The notes below the pieces were generated by a model that saw only the letters and a program-made list of their open reading frames with translations, was not told the origin of the DNA and ran no database searches. A DNA stretch of 64,000 nucleotides from Deltaproteobacteria bacterium UBA4427 (lineage in GTDB: Bacteria; Myxococcota_A; UBA9160; UBA4427), in contig DGPZ01000181.1 of the NCBI GenBank assembly GCA_002390675.1, positions 16,753 to 80,752 on the forward strand. Reading direction: 5' to 3'. Positions 8,216 through 16,664 of this stretch are shown one piece after another; within the stretch, counting starts at the first letter, position 1; the number at the start of each line of letters is the position of its first letter. The position numbers were made by a program, and so were the translations under genes.

Positions 8216-8962
8216 ATGGCAATCTTGATCAAGCGCTATGCCAACCGCAAGCTCTACAACACCGAAACCAGCCGCTACATCACGCTCAAGGGCATCGCAA
8301 AGCTCCTCGACGAGGGTGAGTCCGTGCAGGTCGTCGATAAGGAGACGGGCGAAGACATCACCCAGGTCGCGCTCTCTCAAATTCTCGTCGGGAACGAGCG
8401 CGCTAAAGAGAACCCCTCCGATACGCTGATCACGCAGATTCTCTCTCGGGGTGGGGACGCTTTGTATGGCGCTCTCAAGAAGAGCGTGGACGACGCGAAC
8501 GACGGGATCGAAGATTTCCAGGACCGCGTCCGCCAATTCGTGAAGCAGTCCGAATCCGCGGGACGCGGCTTCGCATGGGACGCTTCCCAGAACGGAGAAC
8601 GCCGTTCACCCTTTGCGAGTCGTGGCGAGACTTCGGATGATGCGGTCGATCACGACGGCACCAGCAATACAAAAGACGCGAATGGCGCCGAACGCGCTGA
8701 AAACAGCTCGGGATCTCGCGGCTGGACGCGAATGAATGGCCTCCCGGATTTCCGTGAAACGGTCCAAGCCGCTGTCGAAAACGCATTTAACAACATCGGC
8801 GGCGCGAACGGGGACTCCTCGAGTAAGTCGGGCCCCCTCGGCTTCAGCGCCTTCCCCAGCAAGCGCGATTTCGATGCGCTGAACGCCAATCTGACACGCG
8901 TCGCAGACGCGATCGGAAAACTGGAAGCGACAATCGAGAAACAAGCTTCAAAGGACGAATAG
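8216..8962 (+). CDS. phaR: PhaR-type polyhydroxyalkanoate synthesis regulator
   Basis: The N-terminus (I-K-R-Y-A-N-R-K-L-Y-N-T, then S-R-Y-I-T-L, then V-V-D-K-E-T-G-E-D-I-T) is the diagnostic PHB/PHA accumulation regulator DNA-binding domain, about residues 3-62. The remaining 185 residues are a less conserved tail with an amphipathic, phasin-like helical stretch and a C-terminal coiled coil (LNANLTRVADAIGKLEATIEKQ region). ATG at 8216 and an overlapping GTG at 8213 are both possible starts. PhaR proteins repress phasin genes and bind PHA granules; no PHA synthase is visible here, so storage polymer control in this organism is inferred from the family. Confidence 0.8.
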   Translation: MAILIKRYANRKLYNTETSRYITLKGIAKLLDEGESVQVVDKETGEDITQVALSQILVGNERAKENPSDTLITQILSRGGDALYGALKKSVDDANDGIEDFQDRVRQFVKQSESAGRGFAWDASQNGERRSPFASRGETSDDAVDHDGTSNTKDANGAERAENSSGSRGWTRMNGLPDFRETVQAAVENAFNNIGGANGDSSSKSGPLGFSAFPSKRDFDALNANLTRVADAIGKLEATIEKQASKDE

Positions 8963-9060
8963 CGCCAGCCTAACAACCTCTAGAACAGCCCCTAAAGCAG
9001 CACCGTAAGACTCCGGAGAGCACCGACCGCCCCGCCAGCCGCGAGGGCGAAGGAGGGCCG

Positions 9061-10140
9061 ATGGCCGACTTGCAACCCACCCCACGAATCGAAGTCGTTG
9101 AAGATTCGCGCTACCGAGCCCACCGAGGCCCAGATGGCCATCCCGAGCGTCCTGAACGCTTAGTCGCCATCAGCGAGGCCCTCGACCCATTCCGGTCGCA
9201 GCTCGAATTCGCGACACCGCGCGCCGCAGAGCCCTACGAAATCCTTCTCGCTCATGACAAGCGCATGCTCGACGCCCTCGCAACGACGCGTGAGCTGCCT
9301 GCGGGACGGATTGACGCGGATACCTACCACACGCCTGAGAGTTTTGACGTGGCCAGGCTGGCCGCCGGTGGCACGATTGACCTAGCACGGCGGATTCTCG
9401 CAGGAGAGGTCAACCGCGGCCTCGCCGCAGTGCGGCCGCCCGGACATCACGCGGAAGCTGCGCGCTCCATGGGTTTCTGCCTTTTCAATAACGTGGCGGT
9501 CGCTGTGCGTGCATTGCAGGCCGACGGCGCCTCGCCGCGTATCCTCATCTTCGACTGGGACGTTCATCATGGCAACGGAACCCAGCACATCTTCGAAGAC
9601 GACCCTAACGTGCTCTACATCTCGACCCACCAATTCCCTTTCTATCCCGGAACCGGCAATTTCGACGAAGAGGGTGAGGGCCTCGGCCTCGGGACGACGC
9701 TGAATATCCCAATGCCCCCTGGCTGCGGAGATGTGGAATATATCGGGGTCGTCGAGCGGCTCGTCGTACCCGCCGCGATCGGATTCGCTCCGGACATGAT
9801 CATCGTATCCTGCGGATTCGACGGGCATCAGGATGATCCGCTCGCCCAAATGGAGCTGACGCTAGAGGGCTACCAAGTGATGGCCGCACGAATGCGTTCA
9901 CTGGCGGATATGTTATGCGGTGGACGTATCCTGCATGTCCTCGAAGGCGGCTACTCCCTCAGCGGAGTTCGCGAAGGCGCGCAGGCGGTGATCGAGTCCC
10001 TCGTCGCCGATGAGTCACGAATCGAACAGGGCCCACGAGACGGCCGCAACAATCTCGGGCCGGGCACGCCGCTCAAATCGATCGTTGACGACGCCTTCGC
10101 AATCCACGGGCGCCGCATCGCGAATCTCGGCGCGCGCTGA
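9061..10140 (+). CDS. histone deacetylase/acetoin-utilization-family zinc hydrolase
   Basis: The 359-aa protein has the class II HDAC-like fold signatures: HPERPERL near the N-terminus, the general-base pair PPGHHAE, the zinc ligands in F-D-W-D-V-H-H-G-N-G-T, the Y-I-S-T-H-Q-F-P-F-Y-P-G-T-G loop, and LEGGYSL with the catalytic tyrosine. AAGGAGGG directly precedes the ATG. Bacterial members remove acetyl groups from small amines such as acetylpolyamines or from proteins; the present substrate cannot be told from sequence. It stands alone between phaR and the dcw cluster, with a 0.5 kb regulatory gap after it. Confidence 0.85.
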   Translation: MADLQPTPRIEVVEDSRYRAHRGPDGHPERPERLVAISEALDPFRSQLEFATPRAAEPYEILLAHDKRMLDALATTRELPAGRIDADTYHTPESFDVARLAAGGTIDLARRILAGEVNRGLAAVRPPGHHAEAARSMGFCLFNNVAVAVRALQADGASPRILIFDWDVHHGNGTQHIFEDDPNVLYISTHQFPFYPGTGNFDEEGEGLGLGTTLNIPMPPGCGDVEYIGVVERLVVPAAIGFAPDMIIVSCGFDGHQDDPLAQMELTLEGYQVMAARMRSLADMLCGGRILHVLEGGYSLSGVREGAQAVIESLVADESRIEQGPRDGRNNLGPGTPLKSIVDDAFAIHGRRIANLGAR

Positions 10141-10667
10141 TTCTTAGCGACCTTATTCGCGATCCCAACGCAAACGACTGGGCTCCGGGCCCGAGTGTTT
10201 CGGCCCGAGAACTCATGAGTCCAGCGCAAAACCGTTTCGGCGCTACCCGCCCCGCGTGGGGGCAGCGCCGTTGACCGGGCGCCAGAGGTTTCGGGTCCCC
10301 ATTTGGCTCCAACTTCTCGGCTTCGCGCGACTCCCCTAGCCCTCTCTCCGCAGGAATACCTAGACCGAGTGGGGAGAAATCCCATGACAGCCGACGTCGC
10401 TTTCGCTGCAGATTCGACTCGTCGCGACAAGCCTGCGAGGGATATGTGCAGGACGGAAAAAAAAACACATCTGTGCCTGTTTTTGCCTTGCCAGAGTGGG
10501 ACAAAGTGGGATAGAAAGTCATATGTGTGGGGCACGGTGGGATGAAACATCGCCTATGTGGAGCCAAGGGGGCTCACTCAGCGGAATACCCATCAAGCCA
10601 GACTCAAGCGTAGCGATGATTCGCGACTCAGACGGTCTGCAGGAAAAAACGAGGCATTTATAAAACA
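10141..10667. other. intergenic region between HDAC gene and dcw cluster
   Basis: This stretch of 527 bp contains no convincing gene. It holds a strong hairpin at 10239-10269 (GGCGCT..AGCGCC outer arms, GCCCC/GGGGC inner arms) without a T-run. It also has a run of nine A followed by a short inverted repeat (AAAAACA at 10461-10467, TGTTTTT at 10478-10484) and the MraZ boxes listed separately. It most likely contains the 3' end of the HDAC transcript and the main promoter of the cell-wall/division cluster. Confidence 0.6.
10496..10542 (+). promoter_or_regulatory. MraZ operator: four GTGGG boxes
   Basis: Four GTGGGN boxes in the same orientation begin at 10496 (GTGGGA), 10506 (GTGGGA), 10527 (GTGGGG) and 10537 (GTGGGA). 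Spacings are 10, 21 and 10 bp, so all lie on one face of the helix. MraZ is known to bind direct GTGGG repeats about 10 bp apart upstream of its own gene, and mraZ starts 126 bp downstream. The boxes therefore very probably mediate autoregulation of the whole dcw operon. Confidence 0.85.
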
Positions 10668-11111
10668 ATGTTTCGCGGACGCCACGATCACACAATGGAC
10701 GTCAAAGGGCGACTCAGCATTCCGCGAGTCTTCCGAGGTGAGTTGGTCGGAGATGGGGAAAGCCCCCCGATGCTGGTCAACGAAAAAGATCATCTAGCAC
10801 TCTTCCCGGCCAATGTTTGGTCCGCCGAAGAACAAAGACTGATGGAGATGTCGAGCCTCGATCCCGACGCCCAGCGACTTCGTCGGTTCTACGCAACGGG
10901 CTCTGTGCCTTGCCCGGTTGACTCTCAAGGCAGAATTCTTGTTCCCGGTTTTTTACGCGACCACGCGGGACTCGAAAAAAACGTAATTGTCGCGGGCGTG
11001 CTCGAGCGGATTGAAATCTGGAGCCCCTCGCGTTTCGAACAAGGTCAGACCACAACAGTGCATGGCCTAGAAGACATCAAACGATCGATAAATCAGGGAG
11101 TTCGGTCGTAG
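10668..11111 (+). CDS. mraZ: transcriptional regulator MraZ
   Basis: The 147-aa protein has two SpoVT/AbrB-like swapped-hairpin halves with the family motifs: F-R-G-R-H-D-H-T-M-D-V-K-G-R-L-S-I-P-R near the N-terminus and V-D-S-Q-G-R-I-L-V-P at about residues 84-93. MraZ forms ring-shaped oligomers that bind GTGGG repeats and control cell-division and wall genes. It is the first gene of the cluster, with four matching boxes upstream. No good Shine-Dalgarno lies at normal distance; a GAGG sits about 14 bases before the ATG. A long 297-bp gap separates it from rsmH. Confidence 0.92.
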   Translation: MFRGRHDHTMDVKGRLSIPRVFRGELVGDGESPPMLVNEKDHLALFPANVWSAEEQRLMEMSSLDPDAQRLRRFYATGSVPCPVDSQGRILVPGFLRDHAGLEKNVIVAGVLERIEIWSPSRFEQGQTTTVHGLEDIKRSINQGVRS

Positions 11112-11408
11112 GTTTTTTTGGGGGGACTGGAGCGCTTGCGCTCCAAGAGAGAGATTGGGGTTTCCCGGGGCACATAGGGTCTCCGGCGCGGTTACTGGGG
11201 GGTACGTGCCGAAGATACGTGTCCCGGGACGCCCCATCTTTTTCTCTCACCCCGCTTTTCAGAGGAACCATCCCTAGCCCTCGCGGCAGTCGTCGCGAAG
11301 GCATCCGCGCAATCGAGTTCGGCCATCTCAAAGGACGTCAAGTCTAAGGCGTCCCGCGAGATGCGAACCGAGGAGACCTAACGGTCCACACGACGAGAGG
11401 CACCCTGA
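11112..11408 (+). ncRNA. structured mraZ-rsmH intergenic leader (candidate attenuator)
   Basis: In an otherwise overlapping operon this 297-bp gap carries two foldable elements. First is a perfect 8-bp inverted repeat at 11128-11145 (TGGAGCGC TT GCGCTCCA) just after the mraZ stop. Second is an 11-bp stem (11163-11173 with 11219-11229, one G-U pair) enclosing a 6-bp inner stem (GGCGCG/CGTGCC), followed by nine bases and TTTTT at 11239-11243. That layout resembles an intrinsic terminator or attenuator. The remaining 165 bp lead to rsmH with a weak GAGAGG before the GTG start. The call of an RNA element is inference from base pairing only. Confidence 0.35.
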
Positions 11409-12365
11409 GTGGTGAGCACGGACTACCACGAACCTGTCCTTCTCGCCGAAACCCTCGGGTTCCTAGACTTGCAACCCGGCTCCGTCATTCTCGACGGCAC
11501 TCTCGGTGGAGGCGGTCACGCAGAAGCGATTCTCGAGCGAACGGGCACTGATGGCGTACTCGTTGGTCTCGATCTCGACGCGGAAGCGATCCGCGAAGCG
11601 GGCCAAAGACTGACGGGCTTCGGCAATCGTGTACGGCTCTTCCAGTCGTCCTTTCGGCGTATTAACGACATCGCTGCCGAAATCGCACCAGTCGTTCTCG
11701 ACGGCATCATTCTCGACCTCGGTGTCTCCTCTCATCAGCTCGACGCACCCGAGCGCGGCTTCCGCTTTGGACTCGAAAACGGTGAAAGCCCGCTAGACAT
11801 GCGCATGGACGGCAACGGCGACCGTGAGCCCGCATCCACCTTGCTCGCAACCTGGAGCGCCGCAGAGCTCGAGAACATTTTCTCGAAGTACGGGCAGCTT
11901 CCTGGCTCTCGAACTCTCGCGAAAGGCATCGTTGCTGAGCGTGATGCGGCTCCCTTTGAAACAGCCAAAGATCTCGTCAGCCTCATTGAGGATCTCCGGA
12001 TCGGCCGCGGCCGCAAGCACAACCCGGCGACCTTGGTCTTTCAGGCCCTGCGCATCGCCGTGAACGATGAACTCGCCGCGCTCGAACAAGGACTCGCCGC
12101 TGCGATCAATGCCCTTCGCCCGGCCGGTCGACTCGCTGTGATCTCATATCACAGCCTCGAAGACCGCATCGTGAAGCATGCCTTTCGGGCGGCAGCTAAG
12201 GGCTGCACCTGCCCGCCTGAATGGCCAGCCTGCAATTGCGGCGGCGTTCCGAGCCTCGAGCTGCTGAATCGACGCCCCATTATTCCCGGCGCCGACGAAA
12301 TCGAACGTAATCCCCGAGCGCGCTCAGCACGGCTCCGCGGCGCCATCAAGCGGGAGACTTCATGA
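11409..12365 (+). CDS. rsmH: 16S rRNA m4C1402 methyltransferase RsmH
   Basis: The 318-aa protein is RsmH (MraW), which N4-methylates C1402 of 16S rRNA using SAM. Visible motifs are HEPVLLAE at the start, the SAM-binding loop L-D-G-T-L-G-G-G-G-H-A-E-A-I-L, the catalytic/RNA loop LDLGVSSHQLD-like segment, F-Q-A-L-R-I-A-V-N-D-E-L, ISYHSLEDRIVK and the C-terminal NPRARSARLR. A cysteine cluster (CTCPPEWPACNCG) sits between the last two, as in many homologues. The start is GTG at 11409 or the adjacent GTG. It overlaps ftsL by 4 bp. Confidence 0.95.
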   Translation: MVSTDYHEPVLLAETLGFLDLQPGSVILDGTLGGGGHAEAILERTGTDGVLVGLDLDAEAIREAGQRLTGFGNRVRLFQSSFRRINDIAAEIAPVVLDGIILDLGVSSHQLDAPERGFRFGLENGESPLDMRMDGNGDREPASTLLATWSAAELENIFSKYGQLPGSRTLAKGIVAERDAAPFETAKDLVSLIEDLRIGRGRKHNPATLVFQALRIAVNDELAALEQGLAAAINALRPAGRLAVISYHSLEDRIVKHAFRAAAKGCTCPPEWPACNCGGVPSLELLNRRPIIPGADEIERNPRARSARLRGAIKRETS

Positions 12366-12889
12366 GTACTTCGACGCCCGGAGGCCGCGCCTTCCCCCGT
12401 CAGTCAGAGACCAAGAGGTCGAGCCTAATGGACGCACGAAAGTACGACAATGATGATCGCATGGATCACGACACCGAAGACGATGCACCCGAGCGCGACG
12501 GCTGGATCGGTGTCGACTTCGCGCATCTTGTGACCCCACCTTCTTCTCGCTCGTGGGTTCCTCTCGTCGCCCTCGCCCTACTCGCGGCCCTCGGCGTCTC
12601 CGCACTGCGAATCGATCTGATTCGCACTCGTTATGCGTTGGCCGAAACTATGGCAACTGAAAAGTCTATGATCCAGGATCAGCGTGACCTCATTGTACGC
12701 CAGCGTCGACTACGCGATCCGGCGGTCCTAACTGCCTTGGCCCGGGAGCGTGGCTTCCGGCCGATTCTTGCAGCGCAAACGCTGCCTGACCCGATGCCCC
12801 ATAGCGAATCCACACGCGGCCTTCCGTCGGTGGCTGCTGGACCGCCCCCTCGGTGGACGCCTAATATTAGTGGAGCTGTGGCTCCATGA
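12362..12889 (+). CDS. ftsL: FtsL-like bitopic division protein
   Basis: The 175-aa protein has a long charged cytoplasmic N-terminus (about 60 residues, acidic), one transmembrane helix near residues 63-79 (VPLVALALLAALGVSAL), and a periplasmic coiled-coil segment of about 40 residues ending in L-A-R-E-R-G-F. FtsL forms the FtsQLB complex that activates FtsWI septal synthesis. The family is poorly conserved; the call rests on size, topology and position between rsmH and ftsI. A Met at residue 23 is an alternative start, but the ATGA overlap with rsmH favours the first. Confidence 0.75.
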   Translation: MSTSTPGGRAFPRQSETKRSSLMDARKYDNDDRMDHDTEDDAPERDGWIGVDFAHLVTPPSSRSWVPLVALALLAALGVSALRIDLIRTRYALAETMATEKSMIQDQRDLIVRQRRLRDPAVLTALARERGFRPILAAQTLPDPMPHSESTRGLPSVAAGPPPRWTPNISGAVAP

Positions 12890-15093
12890 GATCACAAGCA
12901 CTCGATCGCGCTTCGCGCCGTATCGTCTGGATCCGCTTCGCGGGCCTGGGCGTAGTACTGCTCCTCGCGGGCCGGGCCGCCCATCTGACCGTTGCCCATA
13001 CCCGCGCACGCACCCTCTACGACCAGCAAATCCAAACCGAGCAGCGCCTCTCCGCTTCACGCGGGACCATCTTCGACCGAAACGGCCGAGAGCTTGCGAT
13101 CACGACCGACGCTGCATCCGTATACGTGATGCCGCGCCTCATGGAAGACCGCGCGGCAACGGCCAGCGCACTCTCTAAGGCCCTCGACCTCGACCTCGAA
13201 CATCTCGCGCATCGCCTCGCTAACCGCGACGGCTTCACATATATCGAACGCTGGGTCGAACCCGAAGAAGCCGCGCGCATCAAGGCCCTCGATCTGCCCG
13301 GCGTTGGCCTCGACCAAGAGGCCCGTCGCTCCTATCCAGCCGGCGTCCTCGCCGCACCGCTCCTTGGCTTCGCGAACATCGATGGACTCGGCGTACGCGG
13401 CATAGAGCAGCTCGAAAACGAATGGCTCACTGGCCAGCCTCGTCGCGTCCGCGTCGAGCGCGACGCTCGCGGCCGTGCGCTTGCGCTTCGCTCAACGGAT
13501 CCGCGCGAAGTCCAAGGCGGAGATGTCGCCCTCACTCTTGATTCCGCCATGCAAGGAGCCGCGGAAGCAGCGCTTGCCGCGGCGGTTGAGAAGACGCAGG
13601 CCGTCGGCGGCATGGTCATTACGATGGACCCGCGCAATGGTGATGTGCTCGCAATTGCGGAGGCGCCCGGCTTCGATCCAAACGGCTTCCGCCATCTCGA
13701 ATATCAGGAAACGCGGTCCCGGGCATTCGCCGACAGCGTCGAAGCGGGATCCACCATGAAGGCGTTCCTTGTCGCCTCTGCGCTGGACGGCTTATTAGTT
13801 GACCCGGAACAGGCTTTTGATACCGAAGAGGGATGGATTCGCGTTCGCGGAAAAACGATTCGCGACCGCAGGCCTTTCGGCATTTTGACCCCCGGAGACG
13901 TGCTTCGCGTATCGAGCAATGTAGGCGCCGTGCAGATTGCACAAGCGATGGGGCGCGAAGCACAGCACCAGGGGCTTCAACGCTTCGGCTTCGGAACGCG
14001 GACTCGCTCCCGCTTTCCCGTCGAGTCCTCGGGCATCCTCCGAGATTGGCGCAAGTGGCAGCCCGTCGACCAAGCGGCCATCTCATACGGACAAGGAATT
14101 TCGATTACGGGGATGCAATTGGTGTCCGCTCTCGCCGCACTCGCGAATGATGGAATGCGAATGGAGCCGCGTCTCGTGCTCGCACGAAGGCAAACCGGCG
14201 GTGCATGGCAAACGACCGAAATACGCCGGCACGGCCGTGCGGTTTCCGCGAATGCTGCGCGACTCACCCTTGACATGATGCAAACCGTTGTGAGCTCAGA
14301 AGGTACCGGCCGACTCGCCGGCCTTCGCGGCGTCCGCGTCGCAGGCAAGACCGGCACGGCCCAAAAACTCGACCGAGAAGCAGGACGTTATTCGCAGGAT
14401 CGCTACATGGCGTGGTTCATGGGTGTCGTACCTGCGGACGATCCCGAACTCGCGATCATTGTCGCCATCGACGAGCCGAGTGGCCCGATGCATAGCGGCG
14501 GCGGTGTTGCCGCCCCGCTCTTTGCACGCGTTGCCGCGGCGCAACTCGCTCATCGCGGAATCATCACAGAACCCGAACCCATTGCCGCAGCTCCTCTCCC
14601 GGTTCGCATTGTCGAACGCAAGTTGACGCCGGAAATTCAGCTAGCCCAGCGAGACGAGCCCTTGCCAGTGGTTTCGGCGGCACCCCCGAAGCAGCGCGCG
14701 GCGGCAAAAAACGAACGAACACAACGGCCGCTTCGAGCGGCTGTAGCGGCCCCCCCGGCCGGTCCCGCCGCACAAGCTGCGGCGGGGCCTTCACCTTCGC
14801 GCGCGAAGGCCAAGCCATCCGCGAAGCGCGCCGTGCTCTCAGCCAGAGAGCAGGTTCGCTTTGGGCTCGTATTCGTCCCTGATTTCGGTGGACGAAGCAT
14901 GGCCAGCGCGCGCCGCATCGCCGACGGCGAGTCACTCAAAATTACAACTCTCGGAGCCAGCGAGGGCCGAGTGGTGTCTCAATTCCCCGTGCCTGGCACG
15001 GTGCTCGATGGAGGCGACCGCACAGTCCGCCTCCGCTTCGAGCGGCGCTCCGACCAACGCAGCGCTGTTCCCCGCCGCCGGGAGGAGAGCTAA
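12886..15093 (+). CDS. ftsI: PBP3/FtsI septal transpeptidase with C-terminal PASTA domain
   Basis: At 735 aa this class B penicillin-binding protein is longer than E. coli FtsI (about 590). It has an N-terminal membrane anchor (residues 13-30), the pedestal domain with R-G-T-I-F-D-R-N-G near 59-67, and the transpeptidase with SxxK as S289-T-M-K292, SxN as S343-S-N345 and KTG at 488-490. An Ala/Pro/Lys-rich linker (about 590-660) leads to one PASTA-like domain (about 663-735; VPDFGGRSMASA.. and V-V-S-Q-F-P-V-P-G-T). It crosslinks septal peptidoglycan in complex with FtsW, encoded downstream. It overlaps ftsL by 4 bp and murE by 1 bp. Confidence 0.93.
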   Translation: MRSQALDRASRRIVWIRFAGLGVVLLLAGRAAHLTVAHTRARTLYDQQIQTEQRLSASRGTIFDRNGRELAITTDAASVYVMPRLMEDRAATASALSKALDLDLEHLAHRLANRDGFTYIERWVEPEEAARIKALDLPGVGLDQEARRSYPAGVLAAPLLGFANIDGLGVRGIEQLENEWLTGQPRRVRVERDARGRALALRSTDPREVQGGDVALTLDSAMQGAAEAALAAAVEKTQAVGGMVITMDPRNGDVLAIAEAPGFDPNGFRHLEYQETRSRAFADSVEAGSTMKAFLVASALDGLLVDPEQAFDTEEGWIRVRGKTIRDRRPFGILTPGDVLRVSSNVGAVQIAQAMGREAQHQGLQRFGFGTRTRSRFPVESSGILRDWRKWQPVDQAAISYGQGISITGMQLVSALAALANDGMRMEPRLVLARRQTGGAWQTTEIRRHGRAVSANAARLTLDMMQTVVSSEGTGRLAGLRGVRVAGKTGTAQKLDREAGRYSQDRYMAWFMGVVPADDPELAIIVAIDEPSGPMHSGGGVAAPLFARVAAAQLAHRGIITEPEPIAAAPLPVRIVERKLTPEIQLAQRDEPLPVVSAAPPKQRAAAKNERTQRPLRAAVAAPPAGPAAQAAAGPSPSRAKAKPSAKRAVLSAREQVRFGLVFVPDFGGRSMASARRIADGESLKITTLGASEGRVVSQFPVPGTVLDGGDRTVRLRFERRSDQRSAVPRRREES

Positions 15094-16664
15094 TGCGACT
15101 CACTTCTCTGATCGAAGGTCTACCCGAATCTATGCCGGCTCTCGAATGGCGACGCAGCGATGCCATCGATGACCCCATGATTCGAGGGATCCGTTACGAC
15201 TCCCGATCTGTGTCGTCTGGCGATCTCTTCGTGGCAATCCGCGGAGCGAACTCTGATGGCCATGACTATCTTGAACGTGCGGTCGCGCTTGGTGCCGCGG
15301 CTCTCCTCGTCGAAGAGATGCCGAGCGACGCAATTCGCAAAGATCTGCCGACCGTCCGCGTCGCCGACGCGAGGCGCGCGATGGCTCCCCTCGCCGCACG
15401 CTTCTTTGGCCATCCTGCAGACGAAATCAATCTCGTCGGCATTACCGGCACGAACGGTAAAACCAGTACGAGCTACCTCGTCGAATCGATCCTTGCCCAC
15501 GCCGGCCTTCGCGTGGGTCTCGTGGGAACCGTCGAAATTCGTTATGCGGACACGCATGAAGTCTCGGTCAACACGACACCTGAGAGCCTCGATCTCCAGC
15601 GAACGCTTCGCGCGATGCGCACGGAACAGATAGACGCAGCCGTAATGGAGGTCTCTTCGCACGGCCTCGAACTCGGACGCGTGCAGGGCTGTTCATTCAA
15701 AGTTGCGGCCTTTACTAATCTATCTCAGGACCATCTCGATTTTCATGGATCTATGAACGCCTATCTCACTTCCAAGGCAAGACTCTTCCGTGACCATCTC
15801 GCGCCTAATGCAACGGCTGTCGTCAACATAGATGACGCCTCTGGCGAGAAGATCATTGGCGTCGCGCGCGAGGCCGGCGCTTCAATCTTACGCGTCGGCC
15901 GTGGACCAAACTCCACCGCCGACTTTCGCCTCGTAGACCATGAAATTCGCCTCGAGGGTACTCGTGCCACGCTGGAAGATTCAGACGGCCGCTTTGATGT
16001 CTCATTCCCACTCATAGGCGACTTCAACCTCGAGAATCTATTAGTCGCTGCAGGGATCGGCCGCGCGATGGGCATCGATCATGAGACCCTCGCCGCTGGG
16101 ATCGCCGCTTGCCCCCAAGTGCCGGGACGGATGGAGCGCGTCCTTGGATCTGGCAAGAATGAACCGACGGTCCTAGTCGATTACGCACATACCCCGGACG
16201 CTGTCGAAAAACTGTTGTGCGCCGTGCGACCGCTATGCAAGGGTCGTTTGATCGCCATATTCGGATGCGGTGGCGATCGGGACCGAACGAAGCGACCTCT
16301 AATGGCGCAAGCCGTCGCGGCACATGCCGATTGCGCGATCGCCACCAGCGACAATCCGCGAACCGAAGATCCCGTCGCGATTCTTGCGGACGTCGAAGCT
16401 GGCCTGTCTACGCTCACGCGCGTCGAGGCAAGCGAGCTGCTTTCAGCAGGGGCTGCCCCGGGTCGATATAGCGTCCTAATCGATCGCCGCGAAGCCATTA
16501 ATCGGGCCATCCTTGGCGCGGGACCGAATGATACGGTCGTGCTCGCAGGCAAGGGTCACGAGGACTACCAAATTCTGGGACGCGAAAAATTTCCCTTCGA
16601 CGATCGACAGGAAGCACGCCGCGCACTCCTCGCGCGTACGACTGAGCAGGCGGATCGCGCATGA
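15093..16664 (+). CDS. murE: UDP-MurNAc-tripeptide synthetase MurE, meso-DAP type
   Basis: This 523-aa cytoplasmic ligase adds the third residue to UDP-MurNAc-L-Ala-D-Glu. The ATP loop G-I-T-G-T-N-G-K-T-S is near residue 113, the carbamylated-lysine region and N-L-S-Q-D-H-L-D-F-H follow, and the substrate-specificity motif is D-N-P-R (in TSDNPRTEDP). D-N-P-R is the meso-diaminopimelate signature, so the wall is DAP-type. The ATG overlaps the ftsI stop by one base (TAATG), and the 3' end overlaps murF by 4 bp. Confidence 0.95.
   Translation: MRLTSLIEGLPESMPALEWRRSDAIDDPMIRGIRYDSRSVSSGDLFVAIRGANSDGHDYLERAVALGAAALLVEEMPSDAIRKDLPTVRVADARRAMAPLAARFFGHPADEINLVGITGTNGKTSTSYLVESILAHAGLRVGLVGTVEIRYADTHEVSVNTTPESLDLQRTLRAMRTEQIDAAVMEVSSHGLELGRVQGCSFKVAAFTNLSQDHLDFHGSMNAYLTSKARLFRDHLAPNATAVVNIDDASGEKIIGVAREAGASILRVGRGPNSTADFRLVDHEIRLEGTRATLEDSDGRFDVSFPLIGDFNLENLLVAAGIGRAMGIDHETLAAGIAACPQVPGRMERVLGSGKNEPTVLVDYAHTPDAVEKLLCAVRPLCKGRLIAIFGCGGDRDRTKRPLMAQAVAAHADCAIATSDNPRTEDPVAILADVEAGLSTLTRVEASELLSAGAAPGRYSVLIDRREAINRAILGAGPNDTVVLAGKGHEDYQILGREKFPFDDRQEARRALLARTTEQADRA

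Noticed and set aside
9951..10550. 199-codon minus-strand frame over the HDAC end and mraZ promoter region
   Set aside because: No protein-like pattern, and it covers a functional MraZ-box promoter region.
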